Assembly: GCA_903838415.1 (NCBI GenBank)
Contig: CAILYI010000077.1
Span: 1-64,000, forward strand
Length of the DNA: 64,000 nt
Direction: 5' to 3'
From: an uncultured Anaerolineae bacterium
GTDB taxonomy: Bacteria > Chloroflexota > Anaerolineae > Anaerolineales > Villigracilaceae
Position numbers and translations under genes: made by a program. A model generated the notes under the pieces. It ran no database searches. It saw only the letters and a list, made by a program, of their open reading frames with translations, and was not told where the DNA came from. The first letter of the stretch is position 1. Every line of letters begins with the position of its first letter. Below are positions 43,156-50,946 of this stretch, piece by piece.

Positions 43156-43728
43156 TCAAATCTTTGGTGTTGTTCGACGGATGCCGAGCACGAATAACGC
43201 TCCGAGCAGTCCGCCAATTAGTCCGTAAAGAATATGGCTGGCAATCGGATAAACCACTCCAAAGCGGAAGGAGCCGTATGACCAACCGGAGAGGATGGTG
43301 ATGCCGAGTCTGATGACGGGCTTGGTGGCGTGCGCCAGCCCGCCGAGAATCATCAGGAACCAGAGTTTATCGGCGTAGCGCGGCAGGTAGCGGAAGGCGA
43401 TATCCATCAGCGGGCCGGGCACCAAATAAATCAGCCAGATGAAAGGATCGTTTGCGGCGCCCCAGCCTGGCAGCATCGCCAGCCCGGCTGCGCCGAGGCT
43501 GGCGATGCTGCCAGCGCCGCGGAAGCGCGAGAGGGAGCGGCCCATGATTAACAAGGCCATCCATTCAATGCCGTGGTGGCCGGGCAGCCCCAATGCCAGG
43601 CTGAAACTGCGGTGCAGAACCACCGCCAGCGCGCCGCTGCTGATCAGCAGCGCGGCTTCCCACCAGGTCAGCGCCCACTCAGTTGGAAAGGCTTTTGATG
43701 CGGTCTTTTGCGAGAATGTGCCATTCAT
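43156..43728 (-). CDS. Membrane protein of the Mo/W operon (ECF S-component-like)
   Basis: The 190-aa protein has about five or six hydrophobic helices (WWEAALLISSGALAVVL, then several to YPIASHILYGLIGGLLGALF). The general layout recalls ECF-transporter substrate-binding components, but no signature proves it. ATG 43728 has GGAGGAG upstream and the gene overlaps the TiaS-like gene by 50 bases, an unusually long coupling. Position just before tupA suggests a part in uptake or in cofactor-precursor transport. Confidence 0.6.
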   Translation of the reverse strand: MNGTFSQKTASKAFPTEWALTWWEAALLISSGALAVVLHRSFSLALGLPGHHGIEWMALLIMGRSLSRFRGAGSIASLGAAGLAMLPGWGAANDPFIWLIYLVPGPLMDIAFRYLPRYADKLWFLMILGGLAHATKPVIRLGITILSGWSYGSFRFGVVYPIASHILYGLIGGLLGALFVLGIRRTTPKI

Positions 43729-44407
43729 GATTTTGCTCCTCCACAAATAAGATAGCCTGGCCTCCGTGCAAAATGGGACGGACCCATTCGCCCACATTAA
43801 CCAGAGTTTCGGGGGATAAATTCGCACCGTCAATCGGACGGATGCCATCGATATGTCCATGCGCACAAATTTCAGTGACCGGATGGATGCCACTCAGGTC
43901 GCGCAGGCCGGGCAGCCACAAAAAACGACCATCATTGCCCGCATGGTGCAAACCCACCGCCGATAGCGCGCCGATGATTCCGCCGTGCGTGCCCGTCAGC
44001 CCTTGCAGGCGGATTTCATTAGCGAGGGCGGTTTGCTCGGCTTCAAGCTGAGTCAGAACCACCAGCTTGGCGCGCGCTCCAAAAGCGCGGATCGGCGCGC
44101 TGACCGCCTCCCATTTTGCCAGGCACAGACCGGCGTCAGAACCGGGGGCGCTTTCGCGCAGCAGGAATTCGCAGCAGGCGTTCCATATGGCCGTCTCGTT
44201 TTCCGGTACGGCGTCCACGTGCAGGCAGGCCGAACTATTGTGTGACGTGTATGGAATTTCGGGCGAGACGAGCAATTGGTGACGGGTGATGCCCAAAGGA
44301 CGGGCCAATCCATCCGCGCTGAGGCTTTCAGCCAGCTGACGGGCGCGATGCCCGGTGCCGCGGCTTTCGAGATTATCTGTATCGTCCACGCCGATTAAGT
44401 AGCGCAT
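43679..44407 (-). CDS. TiaS-like (DUF1743-type) protein in the Mo/W operon
   Basis: The 242-aa protein begins MRYLIGVDDTDNLESRGTGH, the hallmark N-terminus of TiaS, the archaeal tRNA(Ile2) 2-agmatinylcytidine synthetase. It also has LQGLTGTHGGIIGALSAVGLH. It is much shorter than TiaS and lacks the C-terminal OB and zinc-ribbon domains that bind tRNA. A different ATP-dependent role is therefore likely; the operon points to molybdopterin, Mo or W handling. The start overlaps the previous stop as TAATG. Confidence 0.7.
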   Translation of the reverse strand: MRYLIGVDDTDNLESRGTGHRARQLAESLSADGLARPLGITRHQLLVSPEIPYTSHNSSACLHVDAVPENETAIWNACCEFLLRESAPGSDAGLCLAKWEAVSAPIRAFGARAKLVVLTQLEAEQTALANEIRLQGLTGTHGGIIGALSAVGLHHAGNDGRFLWLPGLRDLSGIHPVTEICAHGHIDGIRPIDGANLSPETLVNVGEWVRPILHGGQAILFVEEQNHEWHILAKDRIKSLSN

Positions 44408-44868
44408 TATTTGACCTTGATCTCGCTGACATCCTTGGTCCAATTGGCTTTGGGGATGTAAGTGCTGGCGAGTTTGACGGTGCCGTGATTGTTGAAGTCG
44501 AGGATGGTGTTATCGTCCACCTGGGCCTTGGTCAATGTGGCCGGGCTGGAACTGCCGTTCAGGCTGACTTCGCTGAAATCGGTCACCCCGGCGGCTGTCA
44601 GGACGTCGCTGAGTTTGGGGCCTTCCTCAACCTTGCCATCGACCGTCAGATTTGCCAGCGGGAGCTTTTTCAGGTCATCCCAGGTCATTCCAAAACTGGA
44701 GCCGTCGGCTTTTACCACCTGAAATAGGGCAGTCGAGACGGGGGTGGGCTGAAGGGCCAGCGGAGTCTTGGGCGCAGTTTCAGCCGTGCTGGGTGTGGTG
44801 GTTGCTGCAGGCTGACAGGCAAAGAGCAAAAGGCTGCAAGCAAAGAGCAAAATATTCCTGAGTTTCAT
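44407..44868 (-). CDS. Lipoprotein with molybdopterin-oxidoreductase-like domain
   Basis: The 153-aa protein has a signal peptide with two successive LLFAC motifs and a Thr/Pro linker to about residue 45. A compact domain follows: MTWDDLKKLPLANLTVDG, EEGPKLSDVLTAAGV and STYIPKANWTKD. The pattern resembles the small helper or substrate-like domain of the sulfite-oxidase fold (GPxLxDVLxxAGV). It is too short to hold a complete cofactor site. It may bind a pterin or metal outside the membrane; this is inference. Confidence 0.65.
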   Translation of the reverse strand: MKLRNILLFACSLLLFACQPAATTTPSTAETAPKTPLALQPTPVSTALFQVVKADGSSFGMTWDDLKKLPLANLTVDGKVEEGPKLSDVLTAAGVTDFSEVSLNGSSSPATLTKAQVDDNTILDFNNHGTVKLASTYIPKANWTKDVSEIKVK

Positions 44869-44870
44869 CC

Positions 44871-45080
44871 CTAATCTACCCCAACCATAATGTTGGAGGC
44901 CTTGATGACGGCGTAGGCTTCTTTGCCTTCGGTGAGCGCCAGACTGTCAACGGAGCAATTGGTGATGATGGAAACAATCTGGGTTCCGCCGGGCAATTCA
45001 ATGGTCACTTCGGCGTTGACAGCGCCCTTGGTGATCTTGATGACTTTGCCTTTGAGAATATTACGGGCACTGAGTCTCAT
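44871..45080 (-). CDS. mop: Mop-type molybdate/tungstate-binding protein
   Basis: The 69-aa molbindin has a single TOBE/Mop domain: RLSARNILKGKVIKITKGAV, NAEVTIELPGG, and ending AYAVIKASNIMVGVD. Mop proteins form hexamers that store or buffer molybdate and tungstate in the cytoplasm. ATG 45080 follows AGGAG. It is the second gene of the operon and ends two bases before the lipoprotein gene. Confidence 0.92.
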   Translation of the reverse strand: MRLSARNILKGKVIKITKGAVNAEVTIELPGGTQIVSIITNCSVDSLALTEGKEAYAVIKASNIMVGVD

Positions 45081-45090
45081 GGGAATTCTC

Positions 45091-46065
45091 CTATAGTGGG
45101 ATTTGTTCACCGCTGTGGGCGGTGTTATAACCTGTCAGTGTGTTGAGCTCGCGGCGGAAGGATGCGGTTTGCAGGTGATCGAGCAGCGGCCCAACCAGTT
45201 TGGCCCGTTCATCCGGGATGATCAAGTCGTAACGTTCTTCAAATAAGGGGATAAAGTCCAGCTGATATTCTCGCGCCGCGGCCTGGATGCCGATCGTGGC
45301 GTCGGCTGTGCCCACATCGATGGTTTTGGCCGATTCACTGTGAGTGTGGACAAAATGTTCGTAGCCTCGGATCAAGCTGACGGGGAGATTAATCCGGCTG
45401 AGTTCTTTGTCGAGCCAGAGTCGAGTCCCGGAGCCGGGATTCCGGTTGACAAAGGTCACGTCTTCGCGGGTCAAGTCTTCCAGTGCTTTAATGCCTTTGG
45501 GATTGCCTGGTGCAAGAATTAATCCTTGCGTTCGATAAGCCAATGTGACCATTGAAACGGGGCGATCGGGGAACAGGTGACGCACAAAGGGGGTGTTGTA
45601 TTCGCCGCTCGAGTCGAGCAGGTGTGCCCCGGCGATGTGGCACAACCCCTGGCGCAGGTTGATCAGACCATCCAGTGAACCGACCGGCAGGGTGAGCACG
45701 GTGATGTGCCGAGAGAGTTTACTGGCGATGTGTTCCAGCGCGGTATCGTGACTGCCCGAGAAAATGATGACGGGTTTATCGCTCTGGGGCAGGATGAGTT
45801 CCTGTAAAAGCAAGGCCGATGCTTTGGCGCGGTAGAATTTTTCGGTGACGCCGTTGGTGATTTTGATTTCAGTGATTTCAATCAGCCCGGCGGCTTCGAG
45901 TGTTTTGATGTGATGCCGTACCCAGGCCGGGGATTCGCCCATAGCGGCCCCGAGTTGGGTGAGCGTGGCGGAATCAGCCATGAGCCGGCGCAGGATGGTC
46001 ATACGGTGCGAATCGGCCAATATTTTGATCTGTTCAAAGGCGTGCAGGGTTTGAATTTTTTCCAT
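45091..46065 (-). CDS. ArsR-type HTH fused to a PBP-like domain, probable Mo/W regulator
   Basis: The 324-aa protein has a winged helix (about 8-80, ILADSHRMTILRRLMADSAT and ESPAWVRHHIKTLEAAGL). A periplasmic-binding-protein-like domain (about 95-315) follows, with FSGSHDTALEHIASKL, NRNPGSGTRLWLDKEL and GTADATIGIQAAA. The second part is the PBP-like fold found in molybdate-linked regulators and cofactor proteins. As first gene of the operon it is the likely sensor, repressing or activating uptake when oxyanion or cofactor is bound. Confidence 0.82.
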   Translation of the reverse strand: MEKIQTLHAFEQIKILADSHRMTILRRLMADSATLTQLGAAMGESPAWVRHHIKTLEAAGLIEITEIKITNGVTEKFYRAKASALLLQELILPQSDKPVIIFSGSHDTALEHIASKLSRHITVLTLPVGSLDGLINLRQGLCHIAGAHLLDSSGEYNTPFVRHLFPDRPVSMVTLAYRTQGLILAPGNPKGIKALEDLTREDVTFVNRNPGSGTRLWLDKELSRINLPVSLIRGYEHFVHTHSESAKTIDVGTADATIGIQAAAREYQLDFIPLFEERYDLIIPDERAKLVGPLLDHLQTASFRRELNTLTGYNTAHSGEQIPL

Positions 46066-46173
46066 CGGCTGCCTCTAGGGAAAAACTTAACGGCACTCTA
46101 GTTTAGCACGGGGAAGGAAGGCAAGTCAAGATGCAGAGTAAATTTATCTCTTCAGGGATTTTGGAATGAAATT

Positions 46174-46202
46174 TGACAATACTTATCCCCTATGATAAAA
46201 GT
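46174..46202 (+). promoter_or_regulatory. Promoter placed to give a leaderless mRNA
   Basis: TTGACA (46174-46179) and TAAAGT (46197-46202) are 17 bases apart. Initiation is expected near 46208, exactly the second of two adjacent ATGs. No ribosome site is present. Confidence 0.65.
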
Positions 46203-46207
46203 TTATG

Positions 46208-46636
46208 ATGATTTGCCCTGAATGTGGTGCGCCAGAAATGAGCTGTCAATCCGTTTTTGATGAATGTCTCGTTAAAGAATTCACGGATGCGGGTTATGGC
46301 GCTGTCCATCATTTGACGATGGCTGCTTACATGCTGCAGCACTCCAGCAAATTGAGTTGCGATGGCTGGCTGCATATGCGCGAGTTATTGAGAGAATTCC
46401 TGGTTGAAAATAAGTCACCCTCTTTTATCAGGCAGCAGAATAAAGATTTGGTCGACAGCGGCAAGCGCAAATTCAAAATCACCTCGCGAGACGGACAGCC
46501 CGTCATCAGCCAGACTGTGTGGACGAGAACAATCCTGAACATTCGTCTGGATAATGCGGAAGTCTACTGCGCTGATGTGACCGCGTGGGCGAAATCTGTG
46601 TTGGATGAGAGCGAGAAAATTGTATTTTGCGGGTAG
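46208..46636 (+). CDS. DUF5946-family protein
   Basis: The product is 142 aa from the ATG at 46208 (46205 is also possible). It shows the family pattern ICPECGAPEMSCQSVFDECL, then GYGAVHHLTMAAYMLQHSS and a C-terminal VTAWAKSVL helix. The CxxC and His residues may bind a metal. The function is unknown. It is a single-gene unit divergent from the Mo/W operon. Confidence 0.72.
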   Translation: MICPECGAPEMSCQSVFDECLVKEFTDAGYGAVHHLTMAAYMLQHSSKLSCDGWLHMRELLREFLVENKSPSFIRQQNKDLVDSGKRKFKITSRDGQPVISQTVWTRTILNIRLDNAEVYCADVTAWAKSVLDESEKIVFCG

Positions 46637-46716
46637 GGGCTACCCTTCAAGGCCAACATTCGCATTTTTATGCCGAACCATCCTACCTGACAGCTTGATT
46701 TTTACGCGGGTCGCCC

Positions 46717-46998
46717 CTACTTGCTATAATGATAGCGAGCTTGCAAAAAATCGACCCGCTCCTCGCGCACCAGATAGACAATGTGATGCTCCTGCGTCAG
46801 TCGCCGCGACCAGCAGCCCGGTGCGATATATTTAAGTGGTTCGGGTTTGCCAATCCCATCAAATGGGTCGCGCAGGATGGCGTAGATCAGTGTTAAGACA
46901 CGCAGGGCTGATTTCACCCTGAGCGGAGCCGAAGGGTCAACCCAATAGCGCAAATCTTCGATAAACTCAGGCTGGAAAACCGCATCACGCTTTTTCAT
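46717..46998 (-). CDS. yoeB: YoeB-family mRNA interferase toxin
   Basis: The 93-aa RelE-fold toxin has the YoeB signature DPFDGIGKPEPLKYI, WSRRLTQEHHIVYLV and the C-terminal ARYHYSK with catalytic His-Tyr. It cleaves mRNA on the ribosome. ATG 46998 overlaps the antitoxin gene by 14 bases, the usual coupling. Confidence 0.92.
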   Translation of the reverse strand: MKKRDAVFQPEFIEDLRYWVDPSAPLRVKSALRVLTLIYAILRDPFDGIGKPEPLKYIAPGCWSRRLTQEHHIVYLVREERVDFLQARYHYSK

Positions 46999-47272
46999 CC
47001 AACCCCACCTCGCGGCGCAAATCATTGACGGATTGAGATTGTCCATCGTTTTTCAGCGCCCGCCCCAACGCGGAAAGCAGCCGTTCGGCGTTTTCCGGCG
47101 AACGCAGCAGGTAGGCGCTCTCGGTCAGGCTGGCGAGTTCATCGGCAGAAATCATGGCGACATCCTCGCCGCCGCGCCGGTGGATGATGACCACTTCGCG
47201 GTCTTGCGTCACCCGATCGAGCAGGCTGGCAAGCTGCTCGCGGGCACTGGAGTAAGTGAATTCGATAGTCAT
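46985..47272 (-). CDS. yefM: YefM/Phd-family antitoxin
   Basis: The 95-aa protein has the Phd/YefM N-terminal DNA-binding fold (MTIEFTYSSAREQLASLLDR, VVIIHRRGGEDVAMISADEL) and a toxin-wrapping tail (NAERLLSALGRALKN). ATG 47272 follows AAAGGAG. It should repress its own promoter, which carries a TGTACA palindrome. Confidence 0.92.
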   Translation of the reverse strand: MTIEFTYSSAREQLASLLDRVTQDREVVIIHRRGGEDVAMISADELASLTESAYLLRSPENAERLLSALGRALKNDGQSQSVNDLRREVGLDEKA

Positions 47273-47280
47273 AAAAGCTC

Positions 47281-47326
47281 CTTTATTGTACAGGAATACT
47301 GTACAATAAAGAGTGTAAAATGTCAA
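47281..47326 (-). promoter_or_regulatory. yefM-yoeB promoter and palindromic operator
   Basis: On the minus strand TTGACA (47326-47321) and TACAGT (47303-47298) are 17 bases apart. A palindrome with 13-base perfect arms (47281-47293 and 47299-47311) covers the -10 box. Each arm contains TGTACA, the core motif known for YefM binding in E. coli. Confidence 0.85.
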
Positions 47327-47430
47327 GGATTGACCTAACCCGTCACCGCCAAGAAAACAAACAATCCGCGCCCTACTGATTCGATTAGAAAATTCGCGCA
47401 ATTCGATGCAAAAGCCCCAGGAGTAACTTA

Positions 47431-50400
47431 ATGATCCGTAAATACACCAACCGCTCGTACCTCGACGCCCTCGAGAAGAAAGTGCTCGTCTTCGACGGCG
47501 CGATGGGCACCAGCTTGCAAAATCTGCATCTGACCGCCGAACACTTTGGCGGCGAAAAACTCAACGGATGCAATGATTTCCTGGTCATCTCTTATCCACA
47601 GGCCGTTGAGACTGTTCATCGCTCCTTCCTCGAAGTTGGCGTGGATGTGCTCGAAACCGACACCTTCCGATCCAATCGCCTGACGATGGCGGAATATGGG
47701 CTTGGCGAGCGCGTGCTCGAAATCAACAAGGCTGCCGCAGCCCTCGCCCGCCGTCTCTGTGATGAATTCGCTGTCAAAACCGGCCAGCCGCGTTTCGTGG
47801 CTGGATCGCTTGGTCCGAGCGGTAAACTCCCATCCGCAGATGACCCGGAACTCTCCAATACCGGCTTTGATGAACTGGCCGATATTTTCCGCGAACAGGC
47901 CATTGGGCTGCTTCAGGGCGGCGCGGATCTGTTGCTGATTGAAACCTCGCAAGATATTCTCGAAGTCAAAGCCGCCATTACTGGCATCCAGAAAGCCTTT
48001 GAAGAGAGCGGTATCTATGTGCCGATTCAGGCCCAGGTCACTTTGGATGTCACCGGGCGCATGCTGCTCGGTACCGATATGGTGGCTGCGCTGACCATCC
48101 TGGAAGGCCTGCCGATTGATGTGATTGGCCTGAACTGCTCCACGGGCCCCGAGCACATGCGCGAGCCCATTCGCATTCTTGGGGAACAGTCCACGCTGCC
48201 GGTTTCCTGCATCCCCAACGCCGGGCTGCCGCTCAACGTCGATGGTCAGGCCGTCTATCCGCTCGAACCGGAACCATTTGCAGCGGCGCTGATCGAATTT
48301 GTCGAGAAGGATAAAATTTCAGTGGTGGGCGGATGCTGCGGGACGACTCCCGCTCATTTGAAACTACTGGTCGAAAAGCTGGATTCCCGCCCCCATCCGA
48401 CCCGCTCCACCGAACCCACCCCGCGTCTTTCATCCTCCATAACGGCCATTTCCATGCGACAGGATCCGCCGCCCCTCCTGATCGGTGAGCGCTGCAATGC
48501 CCAGGGTAGCAAAAAATTCAAGCGTCTGTTGCTCGAGGAAGATTACGACGCGATCCTTGAAATTGCCCGCGAACAGGTCAACTTTGGCGCGCATGCCGTG
48601 GATATATCCACAGCCGTCACCGAACGTCCGGACGAAATCGAGTTGATGCGCAAAACAGTAAAAAAGCTGGAAATGGGTGTGGAAGTTCCGCTGGTGATCG
48701 ACACCACCGAACTGGATGTGCTCGAAGTGGCGCTGAAGACTGCTCCCGGGCGCTGCCTGATCAATTCCACGCATCTTGAAGCGGGGCGCGCCAAGGCGGA
48801 TAAGATTTTCGCCCTGGCCAAAACGCACAACGCCGCCGTCATCGTCCTGACGATCGACGAAAACGGCATGGCGAAAAGCGCTAATCGCAAATTGGAAGTT
48901 GCCAAGCGGATTTACGATATCGCTGTCAATGACCACGGCCTGCGCCCCGATGCGCTGGTCTACGATGCCCTGACCTTTACCCTGGCTACCGGTGACCCTG
49001 AATTCGCCGAGTCCGCCATCGAGACGATCGCGGGCATCCGATTAATCAAGGAGAATCTGCCCGGCGTCCTGACTTCGTTGGGCGTTTCCAACCTGTCTTT
49101 TGGGCTGGCTCCGCAGGCGCGTCCCGCCTTGAATTCGATCATGCTGTATCACTGTGTTCAGGCTGGTTTGGATATGGCCATCATCAATCCGGCCCACGTC
49201 ACGCCGTACGCTGACATTCCCGCCGCGGAAAAAGAACTCTGCGAGGACTTGATCTTCAACAAACGTCCTGACGCTTTACAGCGTTTCATTGAACACTTTG
49301 AGAACGTTTCGCCCGCCTCCGCTGAAAATGCCGCCATCGATCCCACTGAAGGCATGACTCCCGAACAGCGCTTGCACTGGCGCATCGTACATCGTCACAA
49401 AGAAAACGTCGAAGCGGATATTGACGAGATTATCAATCGTGATAGTTTCCCAACCCGCCACGAATGCGCCGTTTTCATCCTCAACAACACGCTGCTGCCC
49501 GCCATGAAAGAAGTCGGTGATAAATTCGGCGCGGGTGAGCTGATTCTGCCCTTCGTGCTGCAATCCGCCGAAGTGATGAAAAAAGCCGTCGCGCACCTCG
49601 AAAATTACCTCGAGAAAGTGGAAGGCGTCACCAAGGGCACGGTTGTGATAGCCACCGTCTATGGCGACGTGCATGATATTGGAAAGAACCTCGTCAAAAC
49701 GATTCTGGCTAATAACGGCTACACCGTCATCGACCTGGGGAAACAAGTCCCCGCTGAAACCATTATCTCAAAAGCTGTGGAAGTCAATGCCACTGCCATT
49801 GGACTTTCGGCGCTGTTGGTCAGCACCTCCAAGCAAATGCCGCTGATTATCAATGAGCTTCAACGCCGAGGACACAAAATCCCGGTGCTGGTGGGCGGCG
49901 CGGCCATCAACCGGCGTTTTGGCCGCCGCATCCTGTTCACCGACGATGGCGCAGCTTACGATCCCGGTGTGTTCTATTGTAAGGATGCGTTTGAAGGCCT
50001 CGATACCATGGATCAGCTCATTGATCCGCAGCGTAAACCGGCGCTGATGGCGCAGCTCCGCAAGGAAGCCGATATGGAAATGGGACGCGTCTCCCAGGCG
50101 CCTGCCCACCGTCAAACTGAGGGCACGCGCTCGAATGTAGTGCCCGCGCCGATCAAGCTGCCCGAAAAACTTGGTTTCCGCGTCGTCAAAGACATGCCGC
50201 TCGAAATGGTACTACAGCATCTGAATATTAATGAACTCTATCGTCTTTCGTGGGGCGCCAAAAATGCCCACGGCCCGGACTGGGAAAAATTGCAAAAAGA
50301 ATTCGGCGCCCGGCTCGAAAAGATGACCAAGGCGGCGCTCAAGGAAGGTTGGCTCAAGCCGCAGGCGGTCTATGGCTTTTTCCCCTGCCAGGCGGATGGC

Positions 50401-50946
50401 GACGACCTCATCATCTACTCCCCTCTCCAGCAGGGAGATGGGTCGGGGGTGAGGGAGATTTCCCGCTTCCACTTCCCCCGTCAGCCGTATGATGAGCATT
50501 TGGCGCTTTCCGATTACTTCGCCAGCGTCGAATCCGGTCAGATGGATGTGGTCGCATTTCAGGTGGTCACTGTCGGTTTGGCAGCCACCGAAAAGTTCGA
50601 TAAACTTCAATCGTCCGGCGATTACAGCGAGGCGTATTTCACGCATGGTTTGGCCGTCCAGACGGCAGAGGCCACCGCGGAGTATCTTCATCAGCACATC
50701 CGCCGCGAGTTGGGAATATCCGCCGGGCAGGGCAAGCGCTATTCGTGGGGCTATCCCGCCATCCCAGAATTGGAAGATCACCGCAAAGTGTTTGATCTGC
50801 TGCCTGTGGAGAAAGAACTCGGGATGCAGCTAAGCCCCGCTTATCAATTGATCCCCGAGCAGTCGACCGCGGCGATTATTTTGCACCACCAAAATGCCAA
50901 ATATTACAGCACCGGCGAAAGCCGCGTGGAGCAGTTGATGAAATAA
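47431..50946 (+). CDS. metH: Cobalamin-dependent methionine synthase
   Basis: The 1171-aa protein carries all four MetH modules. They are a homocysteine domain (1 to about 320; zinc Cys in GLNCSTG and GGCCGTTP), a pterin-binding domain (about 350-620; IGERCNAQGSKKF), a B12 cap and cobalamin domain (about 640-870; DVHDIGKN with lower-ligand His near 748), and a reactivation domain (about 930-1171). It methylates homocysteine with methyl-THF. A repeat element has expanded the reactivation domain near residue 1000. Start by AGGAG; the stop overlaps the next gene as TAATG. Confidence 0.96.
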   Translation: MIRKYTNRSYLDALEKKVLVFDGAMGTSLQNLHLTAEHFGGEKLNGCNDFLVISYPQAVETVHRSFLEVGVDVLETDTFRSNRLTMAEYGLGERVLEINKAAAALARRLCDEFAVKTGQPRFVAGSLGPSGKLPSADDPELSNTGFDELADIFREQAIGLLQGGADLLLIETSQDILEVKAAITGIQKAFEESGIYVPIQAQVTLDVTGRMLLGTDMVAALTILEGLPIDVIGLNCSTGPEHMREPIRILGEQSTLPVSCIPNAGLPLNVDGQAVYPLEPEPFAAALIEFVEKDKISVVGGCCGTTPAHLKLLVEKLDSRPHPTRSTEPTPRLSSSITAISMRQDPPPLLIGERCNAQGSKKFKRLLLEEDYDAILEIAREQVNFGAHAVDISTAVTERPDEIELMRKTVKKLEMGVEVPLVIDTTELDVLEVALKTAPGRCLINSTHLEAGRAKADKIFALAKTHNAAVIVLTIDENGMAKSANRKLEVAKRIYDIAVNDHGLRPDALVYDALTFTLATGDPEFAESAIETIAGIRLIKENLPGVLTSLGVSNLSFGLAPQARPALNSIMLYHCVQAGLDMAIINPAHVTPYADIPAAEKELCEDLIFNKRPDALQRFIEHFENVSPASAENAAIDPTEGMTPEQRLHWRIVHRHKENVEADIDEIINRDSFPTRHECAVFILNNTLLPAMKEVGDKFGAGELILPFVLQSAEVMKKAVAHLENYLEKVEGVTKGTVVIATVYGDVHDIGKNLVKTILANNGYTVIDLGKQVPAETIISKAVEVNATAIGLSALLVSTSKQMPLIINELQRRGHKIPVLVGGAAINRRFGRRILFTDDGAAYDPGVFYCKDAFEGLDTMDQLIDPQRKPALMAQLRKEADMEMGRVSQAPAHRQTEGTRSNVVPAPIKLPEKLGFRVVKDMPLEMVLQHLNINELYRLSWGAKNAHGPDWEKLQKEFGARLEKMTKAALKEGWLKPQAVYGFFPCQADGDDLIIYSPLQQGDGSGVREISRFHFPRQPYDEHLALSDYFASVESGQMDVVAFQVVTVGLAATEKFDKLQSSGDYSEAYFTHGLAVQTAEATAEYLHQHIRRELGISAGQGKRYSWGYPAIPELEDHRKVFDLLPVEKELGMQLSPAYQLIPEQSTAAIILHHQNAKYYSTGESRVEQLMK
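50418..50458 (+). repeat. In-frame palindromic repeat inside metH
   Basis: CTCCCCTCTCCAGCAGGGAG begins at 50418 and runs into GGTCGGGGGTGAGGG, matching the CCCTCTCC...GGGTGAGGG hairpin repeats usually found between genes. It encodes about 13 residues (SPLQQGDGSGVRE) where other MetH proteins have a short turn between IIY and the RFHFPRQ strand. Confidence 0.6.
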
